DNA of 64,000 bases from the NCBI GenBank assembly GCA_017647785.1, contig JAGCJW010000004.1:108703-172702 (forward strand), written 5' to 3'. The notes under the pieces are model-generated. The model did no database searches, was not told the origin of the DNA, and saw only the letters and a program-made list of their open reading frames with translations. The translations under genes and the position numbers were made by a program. How positions within the stretch are numbered: position 1 is the stretch's first letter; every line of letters begins with the position of its first letter. Origin of the DNA: Bacteroidales bacterium (GTDB lineage Bacteria > Bacteroidota > Bacteroidia > Bacteroidales > P3). Positions 18,071 through 26,598 of this stretch are shown piece by piece.

Positions 18071-20842
18071 ATGGGTAATCTATTCAAAAACACAAGGAAA
18101 GCGATAGCGATTACACTATCAATATTATTTGGCTTAAATGTTCAAGCCCAAGTTCCAACAGGCCATAATTTGGATTTCTCAACAGGAGGTTACATAAACT
18201 GGTCTGCTAAAACAGGAAACTATGGTAGTTCTTCCTCAAATAATGCAGTATTTAACTGGACATCATCGTGGTCAGACCCAACAGTCCCATCAGATAATGG
18301 AGGAAAATTTTTCATTGTTTACGACCAAAGTAGTGGTACAGACTCTTATTCAGGAGGACAATTACCAAAAGTGCCACCAGGATATACACATTCATCTCAA
18401 ATTAATAACTCATACGGAGGAACAAACTGTTCACAACTTGAATACACAATGGAAGTAACTTTGGAAAATTGTTTATTGACATTCAAATACTCAATGATAT
18501 TAGAAGCTCCTAATCACAGTGGATATGAAAACCCAACTTTCCAAATTGATGTTATGAAGCATAACTCTGCAAATGGAGCTATGTTAAATGAATTAGTTGC
18601 CCCTTGTGCATTCTTTGAAAACGTGGGAATGACAACACTTCCTCAAACACAACCTGAAGTTTGGCATACATCACCAACAAGTAGCGCTTGGATTTGGAGT
18701 GAATGGCAAGAAATTAAAATTAACCTTGCAAAATTCGTAGGAGATAGAATAACAATACGCGTAAGATTAGGAGACTGTTCATTCTCTGCACACGGTGGTT
18801 ATGGTTATTTTACAGCTAAAGCAGAGCCAGCCTTAATTAGCACACCTGGTTGTGCAGGATACGGCGGAGATATAGTAACAGTAGCATCAGCTCCAGACGG
18901 CTTTGATACATACAAATGGTTTGAAGTGTCTTCAACCTTCCTATCACAAGACGAATTGGCAGTCCTAGATGCCAACTCTAATTCTTTGAGTAGCGAAAGA
19001 GACCTAGTAGTAACCGAAGCCATGATGGGCAATGCTCAAGAAAAATTCTATGCGGTAAAACTAGTATCTCCAAGAACCCAAACTACCCGTCCAAACTGCG
19101 TAGCCTATATTACAACAAAGATACTAGACGTACGTCCAATCTTTGACAATCTTACCTACATACAGGCTACACCAACAAGCCCATTAGGCCAAACAATCTT
19201 TATGGTAAACGATGTACAAGCCTCAGCTGCCCCATTATATTGGCAAAAATACGACTTTGGTGATGGCACTACACCAATAGAAATTGAATATCGCTTTGAC
19301 GTAAACGCATATAAATGGCTGCCAATTAATGCCGACCAAAATACAGCTACTACATTTGAATACGATGCCACAGGAAGTGTAGAAAGAATCCTACATACCT
19401 ACGCAACACACGGAACATATACCTATACAAGAACAGTACGTGTATCAGAAAACTTTGAAGACGAAAACGCAGAATACTGCGAAAAAAGCGAAACATTAGA
19501 AGTCATAGTACCAAAAGTACCATCCCTACTATTAGAAGGCGATGATGAAATCTGTATAAACACAGAAACCACTATTACAGCTAGCTCACCAGAAGACGAA
19601 AACACAAACAACCTAACATACCAATGGTGGTACTCAACTCAAGACATAACAACAGAAGCCCCAATCTTTGAAGGCACCCAATACACTCAATTATTCACCG
19701 CAGAAACCACCTTCAAAGTAAAAGTAACAAACCAAGAAACAGGCTTTAACCGAATAGAAGAATTCACTGTAAAAGTAGAACCATTCCCAGACATCACACT
19801 ATCTGGTGCTACTCAACTATGCATGGGAGAAGCAGCTAACATAACAGCCACAGACGCTACTGGCGCCACAGTAGCCATGCAATGGTCTTTTGTTCAACCA
19901 AACGAAAATACAGTAATCACAAATCCATCAACTAGCCCAGTATTAACCTTTACACCAACCACAGACACAACAGTCTATTTATTAGCCCAAACAGCACAAG
20001 GTTGCTTCGCATGGAAAAGTATAGACATATACATCACTAATCCAATCGCAAATATTTCAAAAACAAAAATTTGCGAAGGTGAATCAGTTACCTTAACAGG
20101 AAGTGCTGCAGAAACATATAGTTGGGAAGCCGACCCAGCCGACCCAGCATTATCACACAATAATCAAAGCACAAGTCCTGTTACAGTTACACCAGCTCAA
20201 AGTACAACCTACACAATGCGTGGATATGGCGAAACAGGCTGCTTTACAGAACGCACAGTATCAGTTACAGTTTTACCATACCCAACCCCAGTAATATCAT
20301 ACTCACCTGGATATGTAGACGTAGATGACCCAACTCTAGCCCTAAGAGACGAATCCCTTAATTCAGCAAGCTCACTATGGACATTCCCAGACGGCTCAAC
20401 CTCAAATGCTCGTTCACTAAATCACAGATTCAATGACTTAAGTGGCGAAGCAGTATGGATACACCTAGAAACAGCTAACGAATTAGGCTGTTCAGATACA
20501 ACCTCAGTCACAGTACCAATAGAACTATTTGCAGTATGGGTACCAAACGCCTTCACACCAAACGGAGACGGAGTAAACGACCTATTCTACTTTATAAGCC
20601 TTAACCAATTAGAAGACGTAAGCTTTGACATTTTCAATAGATACGGAGAAAGAATCCACAGCGCTTATGCAAAAACATTAGACTCATCCAACCAACAAGA
20701 AATCATAGAAACATTTGCATGGGACGGCACCTATAAAGGCTCTAAAGTTCCGACAGGTACATATATTTATAGACTTTCGTACAAGAGACTTGGCAATACA
20801 AGAGTCTATGACACAACAGGAACAATCAATGTGATACAATAA
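18071..20842 (+). CDS. Large secreted PKD-type protein, T9SS type B signal
   Basis: 923 residues with a signal peptide (about residues 9-27, ending VQAQ). The N-terminal part (30-260) contains carbohydrate-binding or MAM-like beta strands. Several Ig/PKD-like repeats follow, with YDFGDGTTPI and later SLWTFPDGSTSN as PKD cores. The C-terminal 90 residues carry the gliding-type sorting domain (WVPNAFTPNGDGVNDLF, then GTYIYRLSY), which routes proteins through the type IX system by the type B pathway. It is probably a cell-surface or released adhesin. Codon use shifts to more C-ending codons than its neighbours. It ends at a strong terminator. Confidence 0.9.
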   Translation: MGNLFKNTRKAIAITLSILFGLNVQAQVPTGHNLDFSTGGYINWSAKTGNYGSSSSNNAVFNWTSSWSDPTVPSDNGGKFFIVYDQSSGTDSYSGGQLPKVPPGYTHSSQINNSYGGTNCSQLEYTMEVTLENCLLTFKYSMILEAPNHSGYENPTFQIDVMKHNSANGAMLNELVAPCAFFENVGMTTLPQTQPEVWHTSPTSSAWIWSEWQEIKINLAKFVGDRITIRVRLGDCSFSAHGGYGYFTAKAEPALISTPGCAGYGGDIVTVASAPDGFDTYKWFEVSSTFLSQDELAVLDANSNSLSSERDLVVTEAMMGNAQEKFYAVKLVSPRTQTTRPNCVAYITTKILDVRPIFDNLTYIQATPTSPLGQTIFMVNDVQASAAPLYWQKYDFGDGTTPIEIEYRFDVNAYKWLPINADQNTATTFEYDATGSVERILHTYATHGTYTYTRTVRVSENFEDENAEYCEKSETLEVIVPKVPSLLLEGDDEICINTETTITASSPEDENTNNLTYQWWYSTQDITTEAPIFEGTQYTQLFTAETTFKVKVTNQETGFNRIEEFTVKVEPFPDITLSGATQLCMGEAANITATDATGATVAMQWSFVQPNENTVITNPSTSPVLTFTPTTDTTVYLLAQTAQGCFAWKSIDIYITNPIANISKTKICEGESVTLTGSAAETYSWEADPADPALSHNNQSTSPVTVTPAQSTTYTMRGYGETGCFTERTVSVTVLPYPTPVISYSPGYVDVDDPTLALRDESLNSASSLWTFPDGSTSNARSLNHRFNDLSGEAVWIHLETANELGCSDTTSVTVPIELFAVWVPNAFTPNGDGVNDLFYFISLNQLEDVSFDIFNRYGERIHSAYAKTLDSSNQQEIIETFAWDGTYKGSKVPTGTYIYRLSYKRLGNTRVYDTTGTINVIQ

Positions 20843-20867
20843 TAACGAACGATAAAACCCAAACCCT

Positions 20868-20916
20868 AAATAAAGCAAAGAAATAGAAAATTATTTCTTT
20901 GCTTTATTTTTTTCTT
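20868..20916 (+). terminator. Strong terminator after type B surface protein
   Basis: Seventeen perfectly paired bases (20868-20884 with 20893-20909) with an eight-base loop and a T-rich tail. It separates the core genome side from the accessory block. Confidence 0.93.
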
Positions 20917-20981
20917 TCTAAGAAATAAATTAGCAAATCTAAGACTTAATTTTTAAATTTGCAGTTGCATAACAATATTGT

Positions 20982-22007
20982 ATGAAACAAAGCAAGAAAA
21001 ACTATTTTTTTGTACCCCGTATTGGCGAAAAATATCACGAAGGCTTCAATGGAATACGCACACTTGTAGTAGGCGCCTATCACATCTGCTATGAAAATTG
21101 TCAATTCAAAGACTTGTGTTGCGATGTCGATACAATAAAAAAAATGGACTATAAATGCCCAAAATATAAAGACGTTCCATTTTATGAAAAAGCAGAAGAC
21201 CAACTTTGTTTACATAACAGCAATATAATAGAGATAAATTCCTATTGCGAAGACGAAGCACGCTACCCCGTTTACTCAGCATTCACACGCTATATGTTAA
21301 ACAAAAAACAAGGGCTTACCACAGAACAAAAATATAGCTTTTGGGAAAACGTAGCATTCTATAATTTCTATCAATGTTTCTCACCCTCAGACCTTTTACC
21401 ACAAGGCGTAGAATTAGAAGACATGAATAAAAATGCCTTAAAAGCCTTTTCGCAACTACTAAAAGAAATAAACCCACAACTAATCTATGTTTGGACAAAA
21501 GGAGTAAGCGATGCAATCGACAAAACCCTTAAAAAAATACCAGGACTCAAAAAAGAATCCATAGTTCGCGAACACTCCACAATGGAAATCTACCTTTACT
21601 CATACAATTATAAAACAAATACAGTTACAATTCAAGACATACAAAACTATTTACACAAATCCCTACCACAAAGACAAATAACACTCAATCAAGACGGAGA
21701 AAAGAAAAACTTTCTTTCAATAGAAAAAGTCATTTTCAACGCAATAAAAAGAGGAAGTATGCAATTTGAAAATGGAGAACTTGTTATACCATTTTCTGCC
21801 AAAGAACAAGAATGTGGATATATATTACGTCTACTGAAATACTATTATAATTTTAAAGATTGGGAAGAAATAGAACAAATAATTTCTAAATATAAGAGAA
21901 ATGGAGAGAAGTTAAAAAATCTGAAATCACTAAGAGCATATAACAATATCAATAAAGATATAAAATATATAGAAGAATTAGAAAATAATATCTTTGAACG
22001 CATTTAG
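20982..22007 (+). CDS. GESHY-family paralogue 1, with Cys insert and C-terminal extension
   Basis: A 341-residue paralogue of the proteins at 23757 and 25914. Shared blocks: VPRIGEKYHEGF, the glycine loop TLVVGAYHICYENC, FWENVAFYNFYQ, and INPQLIYVWTKG. The blocks suggest a uracil-DNA-glycosylase-like fold (loop, NP-type strand, PD-x-V-x-x-WG strand), but the closing HP motif of the other two is not evident. An extra cysteine cluster (Cys36, 40, 46, 47, 59, 76) could bind zinc or an iron-sulfur cluster. The last 120 residues are helical and unrelated to the others. Possible -7 box TAAATTTG at 20954-20961. Function is unknown; a nucleic-acid role is inferred. Confidence 0.7.
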   Translation: MKQSKKNYFFVPRIGEKYHEGFNGIRTLVVGAYHICYENCQFKDLCCDVDTIKKMDYKCPKYKDVPFYEKAEDQLCLHNSNIIEINSYCEDEARYPVYSAFTRYMLNKKQGLTTEQKYSFWENVAFYNFYQCFSPSDLLPQGVELEDMNKNALKAFSQLLKEINPQLIYVWTKGVSDAIDKTLKKIPGLKKESIVREHSTMEIYLYSYNYKTNTVTIQDIQNYLHKSLPQRQITLNQDGEKKNFLSIEKVIFNAIKRGSMQFENGELVIPFSAKEQECGYILRLLKYYYNFKDWEEIEQIISKYKRNGEKLKNLKSLRAYNNINKDIKYIEELENNIFERI

Positions 22008-22046
22008 CAAGTAAAAATATTATAGGAAATTTAATAGATTATAATA

Positions 22047-23102
22047 ATGTCAGACAAAAAGGTTGAAGATTTGAAAGAAGAGAAAAAATCAAAAAGTATA
22101 AAACAAACACTGAAACGTTATCAAATCTTAGATAAATTACTTTGTGATAAGTCTGGATATAATATGAATTCATTAGTAAATGAAGTTAATAAGAGATTGC
22201 CAGACGAAGAAAAAGTTGTTAGACGTACTATTGAAAAAGATTTAAAACTATTTCAAGAAATATTCAATGTAAAGATAATAAAAGATGCTTCACAAAGGCG
22301 ACGATATCCAGATGTTATTAACTCTGTATTTAAAGAAATTTATGTAAAGGATAAAATTCCTAAATTAGAAGAACTTGGGAAAAACCTCTCTTATTATAAA
22401 GGAGAAGTATTTGAGACTCCGACAAGATTGATTAAAGATTTAGGAATTAACATTTCTGAGAAAAAATATATAATTTTTGATTATAATGAAGGATTAGTAA
22501 ATAAAGAAATGTTAGGAGATTTACTTCTAAAAATAAAACAAAAGAAGACAATATCCTTACGTTATAAACCTTTTAAAGAAGAAGAACAAGAAAAAATAGT
22601 TTTTCCTTATTTACTTAAACAATATAATAATCGTTGGTTTTTATTTGCTGGAAATGCTGAAAATAATACAGATTATAAAATAATTAATTTTGCATTAGAT
22701 AGAATAGTTTTAGGGAGTGTTAAAACAAATACAGAAATTCCTTATAAACCATGTAAGATAGATTTAAAAGCACGTTTCGAAAAAATTGTAGGAGTAACTT
22801 ATTTAGAAGATGAAGAAGAATTAGAAATTTTTTTGTGGGCAAAAAAATATGCGTTTAACTATATAAGAACAAAACCGATACATTCCACACAAAAGGAAGT
22901 AGAAGCAAAAGACTATAAAGAAGAATACAAAAATTTAGCTGATGACGGTGTATTTTTTACCATAAAATGTATTCCTAATAGAGAACTTTATAATTTATTA
23001 TCCTCTTTTGGAGACGAGTTAATCGTGCTAAAACCAGAAAAAGTTAGAGAAAAAATGCACGAAAGGGTAAAAAAAATGGAAGAAAATTATAAAATCACAT
23101 AA
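22047..23102 (+). CDS. WYL-domain transcriptional regulator
   Basis: 351 residues. An N-terminal winged-helix region (about 20-85) contains KRYQILDKLLCD and VVRRTIEKDLKLFQEIF, typical of the HTH in front of WYL proteins. The WYL domain (about 155-240) has ISLRYKPF, VFPYLLKQYNNRWFLFAG and INFALDRI. A C-terminal WCX-like domain follows. WYL regulators sense nucleic acids or nucleotides and are often the repressors of phage-defence loci. Its place between GESHY paralogues 1 and 2 suggests it controls this locus. It starts 39 bp after paralogue 1. Confidence 0.88.
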   Translation: MSDKKVEDLKEEKKSKSIKQTLKRYQILDKLLCDKSGYNMNSLVNEVNKRLPDEEKVVRRTIEKDLKLFQEIFNVKIIKDASQRRRYPDVINSVFKEIYVKDKIPKLEELGKNLSYYKGEVFETPTRLIKDLGINISEKKYIIFDYNEGLVNKEMLGDLLLKIKQKKTISLRYKPFKEEEQEKIVFPYLLKQYNNRWFLFAGNAENNTDYKIINFALDRIVLGSVKTNTEIPYKPCKIDLKARFEKIVGVTYLEDEEELEIFLWAKKYAFNYIRTKPIHSTQKEVEAKDYKEEYKNLADDGVFFTIKCIPNRELYNLLSSFGDELIVLKPEKVREKMHERVKKMEENYKIT

Positions 23103-23186
23103 AATAGTTAAAACAAATTATTTCTTGATTATCAATTAAATAAAATGTAATTGCGAATTATTAGTTCGATCCTATTGTTTAGAGAT

Positions 23187-23217
23187 TTTGGTGGTTTAAA
23201 AAAGGATGCTATTTTTG
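23187..23217 (+). promoter_or_regulatory. Consensus promoter of the microprotein cluster
   Basis: TTTG at 23187-23190, exactly 19 bp, then TATTTTTG at 23210-23217. The predicted start near 23224 leaves a leader of about 21 nt before the first microprotein. The gap 23103-23186 holds nothing else I can support. Confidence 0.82.
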
Positions 23218-23244
23218 CAAACGAAAACAAAAAAATCTAAAATT

Positions 23245-23334
23245 ATGAACAGTACACAAGCAAAAGGAATTCTAAAGGTCTTGGTCGGAGTAGCAATCTT
23301 AGTACTTGTAGGAAGTAAGGCTAAGAGAGCGTAG
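23245..23334 (+). CDS. Microprotein A, 29-residue membrane peptide
   Basis: ATG AAC AGT ... TAG encodes 29 residues: a polar start (MNSTQAKG), one hydrophobic helix (ILKVLVGVAILVLVG) with GxxxG-like spacing, and a basic end (SKAKRA). It sits about 21 nt behind a perfect-spacing promoter and just before a terminator hairpin, so a short transcript would carry this peptide alone. It resembles type I toxin or other single-helix membrane peptides by composition only. No homologue is recognised. Confidence 0.6.
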   Translation: MNSTQAKGILKVLVGVAILVLVGSKAKRA

Positions 23335-23343
23335 ACTATCAAG

Positions 23344-23395
23344 GCAACAGAGTGCTCTCTGCATAGCATACCATATTCTTCTCTGTTGCTTTTTT
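23344..23395 (+). terminator. Terminator or attenuator inside the microprotein cluster
   Basis: Nine-base stem GCAACAGAG/CTCTGTTGC (23344-23352 with 23381-23389) with a large loop and six T. Microprotein A lies before it, B and C after it, so read-through would set the ratio of the products. Confidence 0.75.
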
Positions 23396-23431
23396 CAAGA
23401 ATAATAAAAACCAAATAAAAAAAGACACGAT

Positions 23432-23575
23432 ATGAAAAAGTACAACCAAAACATTTCGTCAGAGTTGTCAAACAAAGACACCTGGCAAACCATAGGAACA
23501 ATAATCGGAGAAAAGATCTCAGACATTATAGATGTCATAGTAGATAGTATCTATGGTGAAACAAAAGAGAAGTAA
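23432..23575 (+). CDS. Microprotein B, 47-residue amphipathic peptide
   Basis: A 47-residue reading frame: a polar start (MKKYNQNISSELSNKDTW), then IGTIIGEKISDIIDVIVDSI, in which Ile/Val alternate with acidic and polar residues as in an amphipathic helix, and a charged end (YGETKEK). It stops 2 bp before microprotein C, which suggests translational coupling. Function unknown. Support comes from the clean short operon arrangement rather than from homology. Confidence 0.5.
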   Translation: MKKYNQNISSELSNKDTWQTIGTIIGEKISDIIDVIVDSIYGETKEK

Positions 23576-23577
23576 AG

Positions 23578-23670
23578 ATGAAAGAAGTAGTAAAAGTCGC
23601 AGTGCCAGCAATAGCAGTTGCTGCCGCTGTAACACTCCTAAAAATAGGAGCAAAGAACTTAGGTCTTTAA
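23578..23670 (+). CDS. Microprotein C, 30-residue membrane peptide
   Basis: 30 residues: MKEVVKVAVPAIAVAAAVTL followed by LKIGAKNLGL. The core is a single Ala/Val-rich helix with a proline, and the ends carry lysines. It could insert in the inner membrane. It begins 2 bp after microprotein B. A 9-bp hairpin (23685-23693 with 23715-23723) follows before the next gene. Its relation to microprotein A is one of size and composition, not sequence. Confidence 0.5.
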   Translation: MKEVVKVAVPAIAVAAAVTLLKIGAKNLGL

Positions 23671-23684
23671 AAAAGACGTAAGTG

Positions 23685-23723
23685 TGTTTGGAGGGCAGGA
23701 CCATCTTTCCTAAACTCCAAACA
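23685..23723 (+). other. Stable hairpin without U-tract before GESHY paralogue 2
   Basis: TGTTTGGAG (23685-23693) pairs perfectly with CTCCAAACA (23715-23723), and an inner AGGA/TCCT stem is possible. No T-run follows, so it is more likely an mRNA processing or regulatory hairpin than a terminator. It lies 33 nt before the ATG at 23757. Confidence 0.6.
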
Positions 23724-23756
23724 TTTGAAATAAATAATACAATAATAATTGAAATT

Positions 23757-24479
23757 ATGGGAAGAGAAAATAAAGATAAAGAAGGATTAAAATGGAGCGA
23801 CAATGTGAAATTTCATCCTTGGGTTGGCGAAGATTATAAAAATGGTATTGTAGGATACGATGAAAACGGTATTATACAATATGGAGAAAGCGAAGGAGAA
23901 GGTAAAAAAATACTTGTTTTAGGAGAAAGTCACTATTGTTATGATGAATCAGAAGCAATACCAGAACTTACAAACGATATTATAAAAGATTTGATTGCTC
24001 CTGAAAGTGAATGGGAACCATACAAAAACACCTATACAAAGTTCATTAAATCCTTGACAGGATATATAGATGAATTAGATGATGAAGTAAAAAAAGAAGC
24101 TTGGCAACATATAGCGTTTTACAACTATGTACAAGAGCCCATTACAGGACCAAGAATTGCACCAAGTAAAGAAGATTTCTCAAATTCAGTAGTGGCATTT
24201 GAAGAAATCTTAGATAAACTTAATCCTGATTTAGTTATTATATGGGGGAAGCGATTATACAATAATTTACCACAAGACTTAGTAAATTATAAGGGAGATA
24301 ATTTGGAAGATTTGGAAGCGAAAATATACGATTATCTATTTGAGGATATAGAAATATGGTCCTATAAAGGAGAAAAACTTATTGTTTTCTTGCCTATTGT
24401 ACATCCGGCTGCAGCAATGTTTGAAATTTATTTTTGGAGTAAAGTTATCCAAGGGTTTATAGTCAAAAAATATGAATAG
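23757..24479 (+). CDS. GESHY-family paralogue 2
   Basis: A 240-residue protein, close paralogue of 25914-26588. Blocks in order: VKFHPWVGEDY, ILVLGESHYCYDESEA, EWEPYKNTYTKF, WQHIAFYNYVQEPITGPRIAPS, LNPDLVIIWGKRLYNNLP and, near the end, FLPIVHPAA. The GES loop, the N-x-V strand and the HP(S/A)A closing motif recall the uracil-DNA-glycosylase superfamily; the catalytic assignment is unproven. I chose ATG 23757 rather than the in-frame GTG at 23682 because the latter lies in the upstream hairpin. The DUF3825-like gene follows 3 bp after the stop. Confidence 0.75.
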   Translation: MGRENKDKEGLKWSDNVKFHPWVGEDYKNGIVGYDENGIIQYGESEGEGKKILVLGESHYCYDESEAIPELTNDIIKDLIAPESEWEPYKNTYTKFIKSLTGYIDELDDEVKKEAWQHIAFYNYVQEPITGPRIAPSKEDFSNSVVAFEEILDKLNPDLVIIWGKRLYNNLPQDLVNYKGDNLEDLEAKIYDYLFEDIEIWSYKGEKLIVFLPIVHPAAAMFEIYFWSKVIQGFIVKKYE

Positions 24480-24482
24480 TTT

Positions 24483-25754
24483 ATGAAAAACAAGATAGAG
24501 AAAATATATATACCAAAATTTTTACAAAATCGTCTTGATATTGATTTAACTAAAACTAGAGGAATATTAGACTTTAAACTATCTTCTCTCTTTGAAATAA
24601 TAGATTGCAACGAAACAATCCCTATTTTAAAAGTAAAAAAAGAGTGCACAGAATATTATTTCTTTCTTTGTAAAAATAATAACACTAAAATTTCATATAA
24701 ATTATATGGTTTTAAATGTGGAGATAGCATAGTTCCTTCATACAATGAGAATGTTTATATTGCAAATAAAAAAATATTATTGCAAAATGCAAAAAAGTTA
24801 GGAGAACCAGATATAGAAACTTTCTTGTCTCTTGTAGATATAAATGATAATATCCTTAATAAATTTAATGATTTTTTATGGATTGATAAAATAAAAATAG
24901 ATTTGGGTATGGGAAAGGATGAATTCCTTATAAAGCATATCGCATATTCTTTATATTTAACACTAAAAAGAACATCCTCAGAATTTCAAGAGAATGATTT
25001 ATGTTTAACAAAAGAACAGTTGGAACATCAATGTGAAAGTTTAAGCGATACTTACTTTACGCATTATAATGATTTTATTATAATGCATTCTGCATTATAT
25101 CATAAAGGGGATGATGTGTATGTAATATTCAAAAAAGGAGAGAATAAATTAAAATTATTTGATCTCCAATCAAGTAAGAAATCTTTTTTTGATGAAAATC
25201 ATATAATAAAAAACATAAAGAAATTACCTAATCTATATTTGCCATTTGAGAAACTTAGCGATGTGTTATTTCAATATGATAAGTTAGCACTAGAAGATAT
25301 AGAAAAAAATAGACATATTTTGTTGGAACATCCAGAAAGAAAACAAGAATTGTTAAAAGAATTGAAAATAGAATATAGAACAAAACAAGAAAATGAAAAA
25401 GAAATATTAGACCTTAATGAAAGTGATTCAGATAAATATAAAGAGAAACTTGTTGAACTAATAAAAATTGCAGGGAAAAAAACAATAACCAATTATAGAT
25501 ATGCATATCCATATGTTTACATTGATAATATGGGCGATTATAATAGTTTCTTGTTACCGATAGGTTATAATCTTGTTGCTGTTATTAAAAAGAATCCGAA
25601 AAAGAGAAATCAAGACGAGATTAGTTATAGTATACCTACTTTACTTACTACAAAAATGGCTATATCTCAATTACGACATTTTCATCCTGTTGGCAATGAT
25701 TGGGTAACACTAGAAGTTGTAAATAAGAAATTAAATGAGATTAGATGCCAATAA
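24483..25754 (+). CDS. Protein with C-terminal DUF3825-like domain
   Basis: A 423-residue soluble protein. The first 280 residues are Lys/Ile/Asn-rich and unrecognised. The helical stretch 285-335 is strongly charged. Residues about 340-423 (YRYAYPYVYIDNMG, SFLLPIGYNLVAVIKK, ISYSIPTLLTTKMAISQLR, NDWVTLE) follow the DUF3825 pattern: a conserved Pro-rich start, a LLP strand, a hydrophobic strand, T-x-L-x-x-x-MA and a final W. That domain occurs beside RNA-binding and nuclease modules in other bacteria, so an RNA-linked role is possible. It is 3 bp after GESHY paralogue 2, so the two are probably an operon. Confidence 0.65.
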   Translation: MKNKIEKIYIPKFLQNRLDIDLTKTRGILDFKLSSLFEIIDCNETIPILKVKKECTEYYFFLCKNNNTKISYKLYGFKCGDSIVPSYNENVYIANKKILLQNAKKLGEPDIETFLSLVDINDNILNKFNDFLWIDKIKIDLGMGKDEFLIKHIAYSLYLTLKRTSSEFQENDLCLTKEQLEHQCESLSDTYFTHYNDFIIMHSALYHKGDDVYVIFKKGENKLKLFDLQSSKKSFFDENHIIKNIKKLPNLYLPFEKLSDVLFQYDKLALEDIEKNRHILLEHPERKQELLKELKIEYRTKQENEKEILDLNESDSDKYKEKLVELIKIAGKKTITNYRYAYPYVYIDNMGDYNSFLLPIGYNLVAVIKKNPKKRNQDEISYSIPTLLTTKMAISQLRHFHPVGNDWVTLEVVNKKLNEIRCQ

Positions 25755-25913
25755 TCTCAAAAATAAACAAAGGAGTCAAAATAAAAGGTGAAAGAATATG
25801 TTTATGAAGTGTTTGTTTGATATTTTTAAGCTTTAATCTAATTATTCCTTTTATTATTTCTAACTTTAAAAAATCACACAGAATAGCAACAAATTTGCAA
25901 CAATGTTATTATT

Positions 25914-26588
25914 ATGAATTTTGTTCAAATTAGAAGTCGTACTTTTGAAGAAAAAAACAATCAAAATATGAATAGCGTTGTGAAATTCAAGCCTTGGGTA
26001 GGAGAAAACTACGAAAAAGGAATTCTTCAAGGCAAAAAGCTAATGATATTAGGAGAAAGTCATTATTGTGCAAACCCTGAAACAGAAGCAACAAAAGATA
26101 TAACAATCAAAGTTATAGAAGATTTGCTTGACCCTTTGAGTGAACACGAAGGATATAAGAATACTTATACCAAATTCGCAAAATCATTTATTGGTAACAT
26201 AGAATATAATCAAAAAAACAAGGAAGAATTTTGGCAACACGTCTTATTTTACAACTATGTGCAAACTCCAATCACAGGAACAAGAATTGCTCCAAGCGAA
26301 AGCCAGTTTCAAGAATCTGAAAAAGCATTCTTTGAAATTCTTTCGCAATATCAGCCCGACCTTGTAATAGTTTGGGGTAAGAGACTATACACTAATCTTC
26401 CTCAAAAGGGAAAACAACTTTCTGATTTAGGGATAACACAAGGCGAATACGCAGGTAATGCCACTGAAATATGGAGCTATCAAATCGGGACAAAGACAAT
26501 AGCCCTTATGCCAATCACACACCCATCGGCAGGCTATGAATTAGAATTACATAATGCCTTTATAAGAGAATTTATCAAACAATATTAA
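25914..26588 (+). CDS. GESHY-family paralogue 3
   Basis: A 224-residue protein aligning throughout with 23757-24479: VKFKPWVGENYEKG, LMILGESHYCANPETEA, GYKNTYTKF, WQHVLFYNYVQTPITGTRI, YQPDLVIVWGKRLYTNLP and LMPITHPSAGYE. Spacing of the blocks is the same, so this is a recent duplication relative to paralogue 1. The start is uncertain: ATG 25914 adds 18 residues compared with ATG 25968, which matches paralogue 2 better. A weak CAAATTTG box lies at 25890. The zinc-ribbon gene follows 10 bp later. Confidence 0.75.
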   Translation: MNFVQIRSRTFEEKNNQNMNSVVKFKPWVGENYEKGILQGKKLMILGESHYCANPETEATKDITIKVIEDLLDPLSEHEGYKNTYTKFAKSFIGNIEYNQKNKEEFWQHVLFYNYVQTPITGTRIAPSESQFQESEKAFFEILSQYQPDLVIVWGKRLYTNLPQKGKQLSDLGITQGEYAGNATEIWSYQIGTKTIALMPITHPSAGYELELHNAFIREFIKQY

Positions 26589-26598
26589 AGCATAAACT

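Noticed and set aside
18222..18458. Plus-strand frame inside the type B surface protein
   Set aside because: Out-of-frame shadow of a strong gene, without a ribosome-binding site or family pattern.
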